DNA of 10,827 nt from Candidatus Cloacimonadota bacterium (GTDB taxonomy: Bacteria; Cloacimonadota; Cloacimonadia; Cloacimonadales; JAIOQZ01): positions 1 through 10,827 of the forward strand of contig JAIOTM010000419.1 in assembly GCA_021106755.1 (NCBI GenBank). Direction: 5' to 3'. This document shows positions 1 through 7,673 of this stretch, piece after piece; position 1 is the stretch's first letter; the number at the start of each line of letters is the position of its first letter. Position numbers and translations under genes: made by a program. The notes below the pieces were generated by a model. It made no database searches. It had not been told where the DNA came from and saw only the letters and a program-made list of their open reading frames with translations.

Positions 1-939
1 AGATGCTTTGATTTCTTCAATAGTTTTCGGTAATCGATATTCCTGTCCATTTGATTTTGTAATATCAGACCAGAGATTATATACCTGTTCCAGTTTCATC
101 CAGGCAAGCCTGTCTTCTTCAGATAGCTCTACAGTTTCGTATGCTTCTTCTTCTGTTTCCTCTTCATCCAGATCTATGCCATTAATCTCATCTCGCTTTG
201 TGTTGATTACTTCCTTTAATAATGCAATTCGTTCCTGAAAAAAGCTATTTTCAGTTTTCATAGTTTCAGCCATTTCTATGAAATGTTCTGATTGCTCAAT
301 CTGCTCAATATTTTCTGGAAAGTATAAAGTTTCTCCATCACTAACTGTTGAACCAGACCAGTTTTCCATAGCTTTAGCCAAGTAGAATCGAACGAATAAA
401 TCGTTTTCTTTTTCACTCAGTTCATCATCTAATTCAAGCTCTTCCACTATATCCAGTTTCTCCTCAGCCTTTTCAAGATTTTCAATATCCAGATAACATT
501 CTATTAAGTTGAGCAGAGCATCTTCATTAATCTCCCGGGAAATGCCAGCTTCAAAATAATCAATTGCTTCTTCCCATCTTTTCTCGTCTTTTGCCATTAG
601 CCCCAGCATTATTTTTGCGTCAGCATTATCAGGGTCTATTTCCAGCATTTTATCAGTGCTTTCAATGCAGTCGTCCAGCATGCTCTGATCGTATTGTAGA
701 AGGCTGAGATGGTGCCAGTAATCCGTGTTTTGATTATCCAGAGCAATTGCTTTTCGGATTGTTTCTTCGGATTCCTGAAACTGATTGAAATGTGAATACG
801 CTAACGCCAGATAATACAAACCTTCCAGATCTTCAGGTTCCAGAACTACAATTTGCTGAAGCACTTCAAGTGCTCCCTGATGATTATCGTCACGTAAAAA
901 AGCTTTCGCCTGCTTTTTAAGACTTGCAACATCTGACAT
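1..939 (-). CDS. TPR-repeat protein, C-terminus beyond the left edge
   Basis: An uninterrupted minus-strand reading frame runs from the ATG at 939-937 to the first base of the window (313 codons, no stop), so the C-terminus is missing. An AGGAG ribosome-binding site lies at 946-950, seven bases before the start. There is no signal peptide, so a cytoplasmic protein is expected. Residues about 6-165 form four to five degenerate tetratricopeptide units of about 34 residues: 6-37, 38-71, 72-105, 106-139 and about 140-170. They show the usual small and aromatic positions (LYYLALAY, YWHHLSLL, WEEAIDYFEAGI) and an acidic-Pro turn at repeat ends (LEPED, IDPDN). Residues about 256-276 are a strongly acidic linker rich in Glu. 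TPR units bind partner proteins; the partner cannot be read here. The gene is 207 bases downstream of nfo on the same strand, with its own candidate promoter. Confidence 0.85.
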   Translation of the reverse strand, partial: MSDVASLKKQAKAFLRDDNHQGALEVLQQIVVLEPEDLEGLYYLALAYSHFNQFQESEETIRKAIALDNQNTDYWHHLSLLQYDQSMLDDCIESTDKMLEIDPDNADAKIMLGLMAKDEKRWEEAIDYFEAGISREINEDALLNLIECYLDIENLEKAEEKLDIVEELELDDELSEKENDLFVRFYLAKAMENWSGSTVSDGETLYFPENIEQIEQSEHFIEMAETMKTENSFFQERIALLKEVINTKRDEINGIDLDEEETEEEAYETVELSEEDRLAWMKLEQVYNLWSDITKSNGQEYRLPKTIEEIKAS

Positions 940-993
940 TTTGTTCTCCTCAAATTCTTATTGGTAAACAACATTACTATCAATGTATGAATA

Positions 994-1022
994 AGCTTAT
1001 GGGGATTTACTTTACAAGTCAA
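994..1022 (-). promoter_or_regulatory. Candidate promoter of the TPR gene
   Basis: On the minus strand a TTGACT -35-like box (1022-1017) is followed after 17 bases by TAAGCT (999-994). The -35 box matches the sigma-70 type consensus at five of six positions; the -10 box is poor (three of six). It would give a leader of about 50 bases ahead of the TPR gene. This rests on spacing and position only. Confidence 0.25.
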
Positions 1023-1146
1023 GCTAAATCAGAATTTTTAATCCACATTATGCTTAGGCATTCACAAAATAGGCTTAAACCCACATAATGCAGTAAAGAT
1101 TCAACCAGTTGACGCAGAATACGTCAAGTAATAATCAATTGCATAT

Positions 1147-1986
1147 TTATTCGGAGATAGTTCGTAGCGTTTTTATCTCTTCCGCCCAGCGGGTATTGTC
1201 TGGTGTTTCAAGTATCATTGGTATCCCCGCAAAACGTTTGTCCCGAACAAGTTGTAAAAACAAATCCCAACCTATCGCACCCTCACCAAGATTGGCATGA
1301 CGATCAACACGGCTGTTCAAATCTTTTTTCGAGTCGTTGAGATGAAAACCACGCAAATATTTCAAACCAATTACCGAATCAGCCTCATGAAAGAATTTGC
1401 TGTAACCATCTTCCGGGCGAAGGTCGTATCCAGCGGCAAAAGCGTGGCATGTATCAATGCAGAAACCAATTCTGGATTTATTTTCAGTAGCAGAGATAAT
1501 TTGTGATAAATGCTCAAGAGTATAGCCAAGATTATTTCCCTGCCCCGCGGTAATCTCTATAACAGCAGTTACTCCCGATGTTTTTTGAAGTGCTTCGTTA
1601 AGGGATTCGGCAACCCGAAGACAAGCATCGGTTTCGCTCATCTGTCCCAAATGACTACCGGGATGAAAATTCAGGGTTGATATCCCCAGTTGCTCGCAAC
1701 GCCTTAATTCTTCTATAAATGCCACTCGCGATTTCTTCAGTTTTTCTTTATCGGGATGAGCCAGATTAATGAGATAACTGTCATGCGGCAGAATCTGGGC
1801 AGGAGTGAAACCGTAGATTTGGCAATTTTTCTTAAAACCGCTGATATTCTTGTCAGTTAGTGGATTCGCTGTCCATTGTCGCTGGTTCTTGGTAAACAAC
1901 GCGAAGGCTGTCGCGCCAAGATTAGCCGCGTTTACAGGGGCATTCTCAACTCCACCAGCAGTGCTTACATGTGCTCCTATCCACAT
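1147..1986 (-). CDS. nfo: Endonuclease IV (AP endonuclease)
   Basis: Cleaves DNA 5' of abasic sites during base-excision repair; a TIM-barrel enzyme with three zinc ions, acting in the cytoplasm. The 279-residue product is full length (the E. coli enzyme has 285). Every metal ligand of the family is present: H68, H108, E144, D178, H181, H215, D228, H230 and E260. Each is offset by exactly one from the E. coli numbering (H69, H109, E145, D179, H182, H216, D229, H231, E261). Signature segments [42 protein letters not shown] and ILETP are intact. The ATG at 1986 is supported by AAGGA at 1996-2000, nine bases upstream. The terminator of the upstream protease gene ends only 29 bases before the start, leaving little room for a separate promoter, so expression may depend on readthrough or a very short leader. 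Confidence 0.97.
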   Translation of the reverse strand: MWIGAHVSTAGGVENAPVNAANLGATAFALFTKNQRQWTANPLTDKNISGFKKNCQIYGFTPAQILPHDSYLINLAHPDKEKLKKSRVAFIEELRRCEQLGISTLNFHPGSHLGQMSETDACLRVAESLNEALQKTSGVTAVIEITAGQGNNLGYTLEHLSQIISATENKSRIGFCIDTCHAFAAGYDLRPEDGYSKFFHEADSVIGLKYLRGFHLNDSKKDLNSRVDRHANLGEGAIGWDLFLQLVRDKRFAGIPMILETPDNTRWAEEIKTLRTISE

Positions 1987-2015
1987 TGTTAAAAATCCTT
2001 CGCGATTATCTTTAG

Positions 2016-2048
2016 AAAAACGAGAGTGCTGACATTGCCAGCACTCTC
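2016..2048 (-). terminator. Intrinsic terminator after the C25 protease gene
   Basis: A perfect 10-bp inverted repeat, GAGAGTGCTG (2022-2031) and CAGCACTCTC (2039-2048), encloses a 7-base loop. On the minus strand it is followed by G and five T (2020-2016). It begins 20 bases after the stop of the protease gene and has the form of a Rho-independent terminator for that transcript. Confidence 0.85.
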
Positions 2049-2068
2049 TTGTTCAAATAAACAGCTAA

Positions 2069-5000
2069 TTATTTCAGTAAAATCATTTTCTTAGTACTTG
2101 TGTATCGACCGGATTTCATGCGATAGAAATAAATACCGCTTGCTACTCGTTTTCCGGTTTCGCTTGTACCGCTCCATGTCAGCTTGTGATAACCCGCGTC
2201 TAATATATCATTTACCAGGTGCTTTACCCGCTGTCCTCTGATATTGTAAATGTCAATAGAGACATTGGCTTTTTTCGCGAGATAGAAGCTGATATTTGTT
2301 ACCGGGTTAAAGGGATTCGGATAGTTTCCAGTCAGTTCAGTTACCCTTGGAATCATCGCGTTATCGTCAGCAACTGATGAAGTACCGATAGCAGTTACCG
2401 GAAGCAGAAATTCCGCCATATTCAAATCACTGGAGTGGATTGGGATATTTCCGCTATATTCACCTTCTTCTGTCGGCATGAACACAATGTCAAAGGTTAG
2501 AGATGAAGTAGCCGGAATATCATAAGGATAGTCTGTGCGGTCTCCCTCTTCCGGCATCACAATCTCGAATCCATCAATAGTCGAAATATAGCCTACCATA
2601 TTGACAGTTCCAAAGTTATAGATAACTACTTCGCGGCTTTCCTGCTCGCCTACTGCCACTTCTCCGAAATCAAGGCTGGTCTCGGAAAAAACGAACATTG
2701 GTACGTCTCCACCACCGCTGGAGGGAAGTTGAATCAGGTCAATCCATGCACAGTCTGATCCCGCACCGACCATTCCGTCTTTGCTGTATTGCCAGCGGAA
2801 TTCGTGCATTCCGGCATTAACAGGAAAAGAAACATTTGACCAGTCTTCTTCACCCGACCATGTGCCAGTCAGAATATTGTCGATGTAGAATTTGAGAAGG
2901 TCCCAACTAGCTTCGCTACTGACTTTTTTGTAGAAGGAGATATTTCCGTCCATAGCAACATTGACTGTAACAAGAACAGCATTAGACTGATTGTTTCCAA
3001 TTGTTCCCGAACGAAAAGCATACTGCCCTTCGTAAGCCTCTGTGGAATCCAGAAGCCAGGAAGCATCCCCTGAGAATTGCCAGCCGAAGGCTGTAAGTCC
3101 GTTTTCGAAGTCCTCTCTAACAAGTCCCACCGATACATCGTAGCTGTTCATCACCGAGTATCCACCAGATTCAACATAAAATCCGACAGTAATGATATAA
3201 CCAAGTGGTACCTGTTCGTCGAGAGTAATCTGGAAGTCTGCTGTATCGTTTCCATTTACAACAAGATTCCCCATCTCTTCCCGGTCTATAGTAAGGGTAA
3301 CTAACGGGTAAGAACAGAAAATAGTAGCTTCAACCTCAGGTGCATCTGCACTACCGGTATTGGCTATTGGAATGGATAAAACCAGGGTCTCACCCGGGTC
3401 AACAATACCGTTTCCATCTCCAAGATTATCCAGAACAAGCATGTTGCCTACAATCAGGTTAGGTGCTTCGGAAGTGAGATAGAAAGTACGACTCCAATCA
3501 TTCGTGGTGCCTTCTATAGCAACTACAAGCGTGATTGATTCCTGATTGGGAATATTATCCGCGAGTTGGATGGAAAAGATATCGGAATAGTCTGTAACCT
3601 GTCCATGAGTTACTACACCAAGGTCTTCCGTACCATCAATAACTGTTACATACGGATTGTCAACCGTCAGGACAGCTGTAAGGTCAGACGAGTCATCCGC
3701 TCCAACATTCTCCAGTTGTAAATCGAAACTGAGAGTTGAACCGAATACAGGTTGGTCGTCTGTCGTCATGTCATTAACCATTACCCATGGACCCTGGACA
3801 ATCATTATTGGTAACGTTTCAATTAAGGTTGTCCGGTTATACGCGGTTGTAGTAAGAATAAGATTAGTCGGAGAATCTGGCGTAAGACTTGAGTCTAATT
3901 GCAAGCTGATAAAACCGTTATCGTTCGTGTAACCCGATGCCAGTATCTCATTGTTATAGTTTAGCGATACCAAGGCATTAGCGGCGTCTGTCTGTACATC
4001 CATAACATATATGCCAAGTGGGAGGAAAGGCAGGTGCTGGCTGATTATTGGCATCGGTGTATCTGTACGCAACAGCAGAGAGGCGTCGCCGAAGATATGC
4101 CAGGTCTCAAACAGGCTAATCCCGCCAGTACCATGATCGTCAATCATCTCGCAGGAGCCGTTGTAACAAGTTCCTCCAACGGTTAGTTTGTCTTCATTGA
4201 CGATAAGGTCAACAATCTCATCCTGAGCAGTCATGGGTGGTGCCCAGGACTGACTGATAGACGAGGCATAAATGGCGATAGAACCAGTAGGTGCATTCAT
4301 TGCATCGTTTTGAGCACGCATCCATGTTTCAGCAAAACATACCTGATTTTCGTTAAAGTCGCCGTTGTTACACGCGACAGTTACAATAAATGGAAGCAAA
4401 TAGTCGTTGATTAAAAGGTTTACATCAGCGTTGGTGAAGTTTGTTGTTACCCATCTGCTTAAGGAGCCGTGTCCTACGTAATTGACAAAAGAACGTCCTG
4501 TATTAATCGCTGTGAAAACTTCCGCGTTAGTTGCTGTTGGGTCGTATATTTCATCGACTTCATCGTAGTTGTACGCCAGAAGATCATCGCGAATATATCC
4601 CATGTGAACTGGATCAGACTCTCCGCCATCATGTCCGAGACCATCCCCTTGTGATGAGGCGATTCCGGTTGCTTTATGTAGCCAATCGCCAGAGTTGATA
4701 TCACGTTCGTAGTGGACAGTACGCTCTACCTGAGTGATTACATCGGCTTCTGACTCAGCAGAAAACCTGCCGATGAAGATATCTGGATAGCTGTCGGTAC
4801 CTTCTACTAAAGCGTATTTTGGATCTGCTAAACCGTTACCACTGGTCGGGGAGGGAACATGGTTATGGTCACCTACTAACTGGATAAAAGTAAGAGTATT
4901 ATCCGCGGAGTATTCCGCCTGAATATAATTTGAAATTTGTTGACTCGTAGTACCTATGGAAGCAACATCAATTATCTCGCAGGGAATACCTTTCTGGATT

Positions 5001-5776
5001 TTCCAATCCACATAGGGCTGCATTTCATCCATGTATTGCCCGTAAGAAATTATAAGAATTCTGCCATGCTCATCAACGGGAGTGTAGCGTAAAGAAGGAG
5101 TATTGATGAAGTGGTGGTCGTAAATTTCCATGAAATTATTGTTGATTTGGTCGTTCGTGCGAATTTTTACATTGTCTGTGCTGACACCAGTATAATTGAT
5201 TTCAACTACCATGTGATGATAAACACGCAACACCTGACGAACCGGATCGTAAGCAAAGGGATACAGCGTTATGGTTTGTCCCCGCCAGTCTCGAAGTATG
5301 TAAGGACTTCCAAGTTCAGCTTGAACTGCTGGATATTCGTTGCTGCCGGAGTAGGCATTGCCGAATGTCCATGCGATGGTTGCCGGGTCGATTTGTCGGG
5401 AAATAATGCCCTTCGATGGTACTGGCTTCATGTTGAACTCTACATAGTCACTGGAAGTAACCTGCACTGCCATTTCAGCGTCATCCCCGATTATAATACT
5501 TCGGGTAATCTTGGGGAGTTGGGGTGAACCAGCTTCCGCGGTGCGTCCTTCCTTCTCTAATGAAATATTGTAGTACATTTCGCCGTTAATCATTACTGGC
5601 AAACGTGTAAACGAACCGAATTGATATTCCAGTACAATCTGTTGCTCGCTTGAAGTAGTCACTTCAGCACGGAACTGGTTACTGTTAATAGTTACTGTTT
5701 CGGCTGTCAGCACAAAAAAGAGCAAACAAACCGCAATTATTGATAAAACTCTCTTCATCATTCCTCCCATGTTCAT
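2069..5776 (-). CDS. Secreted gingipain-like C25 cysteine protease with T9SS C-terminal sorting domain
   Basis: A large exported protease (1235 residues from the first ATG). Residues 6-24 are a signal peptide (MMKRVL then a hydrophobic core, cleavage near LTA). Residues about 25-230 resemble the gingipain propeptide (GSPQLPKITRSI). Residues about 238-575 are the peptidase C25 domain. His436 in YVGHGS and Cys469 in VACNNGDF are 33 residues apart, as are H211 and C244 of gingipain R. C537 and C542 may form a disulfide. There follow an Ig-like domain (about 575-660), two CARDB-like repeats (about 663-765 and 772-885), a jelly-roll or cleaved-adhesin/MAM-like domain (about 887-1017), an ASH/HYDIN-like domain (about 1028-1130), and the FlgD-like T9SS type A sorting domain (1144-1235, NYPNPFNP). 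The substrate is unknown. Start: GGAGGA at 5767-5762 favours the ATG at 5758 (MKRVLS) over 5776 or 5761, although the spacing is short. Confidence 0.95.
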   Translation of the reverse strand: MNMGGMMKRVLSIIAVCLLFFVLTAETVTINSNQFRAEVTTSSEQQIVLEYQFGSFTRLPVMINGEMYYNISLEKEGRTAEAGSPQLPKITRSIIIGDDAEMAVQVTSSDYVEFNMKPVPSKGIISRQIDPATIAWTFGNAYSGSNEYPAVQAELGSPYILRDWRGQTITLYPFAYDPVRQVLRVYHHMVVEINYTGVSTDNVKIRTNDQINNNFMEIYDHHFINTPSLRYTPVDEHGRILIISYGQYMDEMQPYVDWKIQKGIPCEIIDVASIGTTSQQISNYIQAEYSADNTLTFIQLVGDHNHVPSPTSGNGLADPKYALVEGTDSYPDIFIGRFSAESEADVITQVERTVHYERDINSGDWLHKATGIASSQGDGLGHDGGESDPVHMGYIRDDLLAYNYDEVDEIYDPTATNAEVFTAINTGRSFVNYVGHGSLSRWVTTNFTNADVNLLINDYLLPFIVTVACNNGDFNENQVCFAETWMRAQNDAMNAPTGSIAIYASSISQSWAPPMTAQDEIVDLIVNEDKLTVGGTCYNGSCEMIDDHGTGGISLFETWHIFGDASLLLRTDTPMPIISQHLPFLPLGIYVMDVQTDAANALVSLNYNNEILASGYTNDNGFISLQLDSSLTPDSPTNLILTTTAYNRTTLIETLPIMIVQGPWVMVNDMTTDDQPVFGSTLSFDLQLENVGADDSSDLTAVLTVDNPYVTVIDGTEDLGVVTHGQVTDYSDIFSIQLADNIPNQESITLVVAIEGTTNDWSRTFYLTSEAPNLIVGNMLVLDNLGDGNGIVDPGETLVLSIPIANTGSADAPEVEATIFCSYPLVTLTIDREEMGNLVVNGNDTADFQITLDEQVPLGYIITVGFYVESGGYSVMNSYDVSVGLVREDFENGLTAFGWQFSGDASWLLDSTEAYEGQYAFRSGTIGNNQSNAVLVTVNVAMDGNISFYKKVSSEASWDLLKFYIDNILTGTWSGEEDWSNVSFPVNAGMHEFRWQYSKDGMVGAGSDCAWIDLIQLPSSGGGDVPMFVFSETSLDFGEVAVGEQESREVVIYNFGTVNMVGYISTIDGFEIVMPEEGDRTDYPYDIPATSSLTFDIVFMPTEEGEYSGNIPIHSSDLNMAEFLLPVTAIGTSSVADDNAMIPRVTELTGNYPNPFNPVTNISFYLAKKANVSIDIYNIRGQRVKHLVNDILDAGYHKLTWSGTSETGKRVASGIYFYRMKSGRYTSTKKMILLK

Positions 5777-5836
5777 CTATATTCTCTCTGATTACATGAT
5801 AATCACTATTTACCTGTTTAATGCAAATCGTATTCC

Positions 5837-5865
5837 ATATTATTAAAATAGTATAATTTATGCAA
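5837..5865 (-). promoter_or_regulatory. Candidate promoter of the C25 protease gene
   Basis: On the minus strand TTGCAT (5865-5860) and TAATAT (5842-5837) are separated by exactly 17 bases. Transcription would start near 5830, giving a leader of about 55-70 bases. The surroundings are very AT-rich, so a chance match is possible. FCB bacteria often use a divergent -7/-33 consensus, which makes sigma-70 type boxes less decisive. Confidence 0.35.
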
Positions 5866-5886
5866 CATCCTTTTTTTGTAATCCAC

Positions 5887-6062
5887 AAAAAAAAAATCAG
5901 CTACCAGATTTTATTCACTATATGCTCTGTTAAATCTGTAACCCATGTGCCCGTGTTGAAGCCTGATAAATCCGTTTAGATGCGCTAATCTTAAACCTAC
6001 CTTGTGGGTTAAAGAGAGCGAACACGCAGTTCCCTCCTACGGTTTAACAATCCTGCACCAAC
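5887..6062 (-). ncRNA. Candidate structured small RNA, 6S-like rod in the divergent gap
   Basis: Hand folding gives nested helices. The closing helix pairs 5928-5934 with 6043-6049 (7 bp, perfect). A nearly symmetric bubble follows (5935-5951 and 6027-6042). The next helices pair 5952-5957 with 6021-6026 (6 bp) and 5983-5986 with 6017-6020 (4 bp), the latter two stacking directly on the 3' side with a 25-base one-sided bulge (5958-5982). The terminal hairpin pairs 5989-6000 with 6004-6015 (12 positions, one A-A mismatch, and one T-G pair that is a wobble only on the plus strand). On the minus strand the segment ends in a weak 6-bp hairpin (5893-5898 with 5907-5912) that overlaps a ten-T run (5896-5887), as an independent terminator would. 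Closing stem, central bubble and terminal hairpin in about 175 bases is the architecture of 6S RNA. The family is not proven by sequence, the strand is uncertain, and no strong promoter was found (TATTCT at 6074-6069 is possible). Confidence 0.3.
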
Positions 6063-6101
6063 ATAGAAAGAATAGGATATGGCTTTAACATCAATTTTTA
6101 T

Positions 6102-6131
6102 TTGACAAAGATACGTACTTGTTGAGATAAT
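6102..6131 (+). promoter_or_regulatory. Candidate promoter of the NTF2-like lipoprotein pair
   Basis: A perfect TTGACA (6102-6107) is followed after 18 bases by GATAAT (6126-6131), five of six to the -10 consensus. Transcription would begin near 6138. That leaves no room for a ribosome-binding site before the ATG at 6140 and so supports the downstream start at 6236, with a leader of about 98 bases. Confidence 0.45.
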
Positions 6132-6235
6132 CAATTTCTATGGTTATGTTGAAAATGAAACGAGATGCTCAAGGTGACGCAAAGGATTGCGGTACTATAA
6201 GAATACTTGATTCATACGGAGTACATGGTATCTGT

Positions 6236-6832
6236 ATGAAAAGGTTAAAACGGAGCGTTTTTTGCTATATCTTGTTATGGTCTTTGATATTGATAATATG
6301 TGCGTGTAATCCTTTTTCTTCCAGAGATTCGGAAGACCTTGGTGAAGCAGTGCAGTGGAATGCTTACCCGATTAATCCCTATGAGACGCTGGATAATCTG
6401 GAGTTTGCATTTGAATATACTCAGAACGCGAATCGTTTCAATACAATTCTCTCTGAGAATTTTACTTTCTATTTCGATTCTCAGGATGTGAATGAATATG
6501 GGATTCCGGTTATTAGCTGGAACAGGGCTACAGAAAACGATATGCTCATTTTTTTACAGAACCATCTCGCGGAAAATGCCGAAATAGAGGTTACTCTGAA
6601 CTCAATAGATAATGAACCGGATGATTTGCAGAGTCATTTCGCTGAAATCTATCGTACGTATGAAGTTGCCGTTTCCTATAACAGTGGTGGTTACAATACG
6701 TATCAGGGAAAATTCTACCTGTATCTCGAAGAAATCAGTGGTTTCTGGAAAATCAGTCTCTGGTTCGATTACCGCACAGAAAGTGATGACCCAACCTGGG
6801 GTATGCTGAAATATGACTTCGCACCAATTTAA
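6236..6832 (+). CDS. Lipoprotein with NTF2-like C-terminal region (first of a tandem pair)
   Basis: A predicted lipoprotein of 198 residues. The frame is open from an ATG at 6140. The ATG at 6236 is preferred because it starts a classical signal peptide: MKRLKRS, a hydrophobic stretch, then the lipobox I-C-A-C with lipidated Cys24 followed by NPF. The 32 extra residues upstream look nothing like a signal. GGAG at 6218-6221 is 14 bases before this start, which is long. The mature part has a helix-like LDNLEFAFEY segment, then alternating strands ending in GKFYLYLEEISGFWKISLW. This layout fits the cone-shaped NTF2/SnoaL-like fold, often a small-ligand pocket or a protein-association module; no catalytic residues can be named. 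The next gene overlaps its end by 20 bases and is a paralogue, sharing the C-x-NPF start, the LE-A-Y segment and the GFWKI ending. Function is unknown. Confidence 0.8.
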   Translation: MKRLKRSVFCYILLWSLILIICACNPFSSRDSEDLGEAVQWNAYPINPYETLDNLEFAFEYTQNANRFNTILSENFTFYFDSQDVNEYGIPVISWNRATENDMLIFLQNHLAENAEIEVTLNSIDNEPDDLQSHFAEIYRTYEVAVSYNSGGYNTYQGKFYLYLEEISGFWKISLWFDYRTESDDPTWGMLKYDFAPI

Positions 6833-7475
6833 CAGCCAGCGCATTACTAAATCAGAACGATTTATCGGTCTGATTGTAGCTTCGTCAAAACGGTTTTTTG
6901 TTCTGACTGTAACCCTAATTGTGTACACGCTGTTTACAGTTGGGTGCTCAAATCCGTTCAATCCGGATATGCGTCAACAAAGGGTTACAACTCCTCCTAT
7001 CGGTGCTTCGGATCCACGCATTTTGCTTACGAATCTTGAAGATGCTTATAACCAACAAAATATTGAATTATATAAAAGCTGCCTTTCAGACTCATTTGTC
7101 TTTGTTCTGCTCTCTTCGGAGTATAACGAAATCGGAGTGGACATGGAACCTTACGATGGAATTAAAGACAATTGGTGGGGGGTAGAACAGGAAGTGCAAT
7201 ACCACGAAAACTTATTCGGTAGCGGTTCCAGTGACGGGAAATATCCGCCCCCTTACAACATCTCACTTAATCTGCAAATACCGCCGGAAGAGATGTGGCA
7301 ACAAAACAATGAAGTAGGCAAAGGACATCAGATTATTATACCCTGCTTCTTCGACCTCTCTCTGAATTTCGAAGAGTTAGCGGATATTAAAGCTACAGGT
7401 AAGGCTCTTTTCTATGTTCAGGAGGAAAATGGATTCTGGAAAATCATTCGCTGGCAGGATGAATCCAGTATTTAA
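6813..7475 (+). CDS. Lipoprotein with NTF2-like C-terminal region (second of a tandem pair)
   Basis: A predicted lipoprotein of 220 residues. The start at 6813 lies inside the last codons of the upstream paralogue, a 20-base overlap that implies translational coupling; the Shine-Dalgarno is poor (only GGGG at 6798-6801). The n-region is unusually long (about 27 residues with several Arg and Lys), followed by a hydrophobic core FFVLTVTLIVYTLF and the lipobox T-V-G-C with lipidated Cys45, then SNPFNP. No later ATG, GTG or TTG was seen that gives a better signal peptide. The mature part repeats the plan of the upstream gene: LTNLEDAYNQQN helix, LSDSFVFV strand, and a final GKALFYVQEENGFWKIIRW. 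It carries an extra insertion rich in Gly, Ser and Pro at about residues 124-140. NTF2-like fold by resemblance only; ligand and role are unknown. Its stop is followed by 198 bases without a gene. Confidence 0.8.
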   Translation: MTSHQFNSQRITKSERFIGLIVASSKRFFVLTVTLIVYTLFTVGCSNPFNPDMRQQRVTTPPIGASDPRILLTNLEDAYNQQNIELYKSCLSDSFVFVLLSSEYNEIGVDMEPYDGIKDNWWGVEQEVQYHENLFGSGSSDGKYPPPYNISLNLQIPPEEMWQQNNEVGKGHQIIIPCFFDLSLNFEELADIKATGKALFYVQEENGFWKIIRWQDESSI

Positions 7476-7673
7476 TCCCTATAATGCAGTAGGGGAGTTA
7501 TGATTGAGGACTTTGAGAACAGTACTGAATATTTATGCACTGAGAATCATTAAAATTTGTACGGAGATATTTATAAATATGCCAGAAAAATTTCCAACTT
7601 CTCATCACACAAATCATTATCACTCTTTATCAAACCCTGGAATATTAAATTGGGTTTTGTCTGGTAGCAGTTA

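Larger units (their letters stand above)
5777..6235. other. Divergent intergenic region
   Basis: This 459-base gap separates the minus-strand protease gene from the plus-strand lipoproteins. It holds a candidate promoter for each side, the possible structured RNA at about 5887-6062, and a 96-base leader with an in-frame but unconvincing extension (6140-6235) of the first lipoprotein. No protein of its own was recognised on either strand. Confidence 0.7.

Noticed and set aside
8..238. Open plus-strand frame rich in Ser at the left edge.
   Set aside because: It is antisense to the acidic Glu-rich part of the TPR gene; the Ser-rich composition is the mirror image of GAA/GAG/GAT codons.
1109..1127. 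Inverted repeat TTGACG / CGTCAA downstream of nfo, considered as its terminator.
   Set aside because: Six pairs and no T-run on the minus strand; at most a weak hairpin.
5111..5527. 138-codon plus-strand frame inside the protease gene.
   Set aside because: It is antisense to the well-supported propeptide region, with no RBS and no recognisable domain.
6140..6235. In-frame N-terminal extension of the first NTF2-like lipoprotein from the ATG at 6140.
   Set aside because: It would bury the signal peptide 32 residues inside the protein, and the best promoter would start transcription at about the same base, leaving no ribosome-binding site.
1085..7491. An identical 11-mer, ATAATGCAGTA, at 1085-1095 and 7481-7491, both in intergenic DNA.
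   Set aside because: In a window of this size about a dozen shared 11-mers are expected by chance, and flanking bases do not match, so it is not evidence of a repeat.
7477..7494. Hairpin CCCTA / TAGGG just after the stop of the second NTF2-like lipoprotein, considered as a terminator.
   Set aside because: Stem of only five pairs, eight-base loop and no T-run after it.
7500..7553. A 17-codon frame beginning ATGATTGAG after GGGGAG in the gap before ruvX, considered as a small gene.
   Set aside because: Very short, RBS too close to the start, and no recognisable composition or partner.
7567..7580. A perfect 14-bp AT-only palindrome, ATATTTATAAATAT, in the gap before ruvX, considered as an operator.
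   Set aside because: AT-only palindromes arise readily in AT-rich gaps, and no second copy or promoter element positions it.
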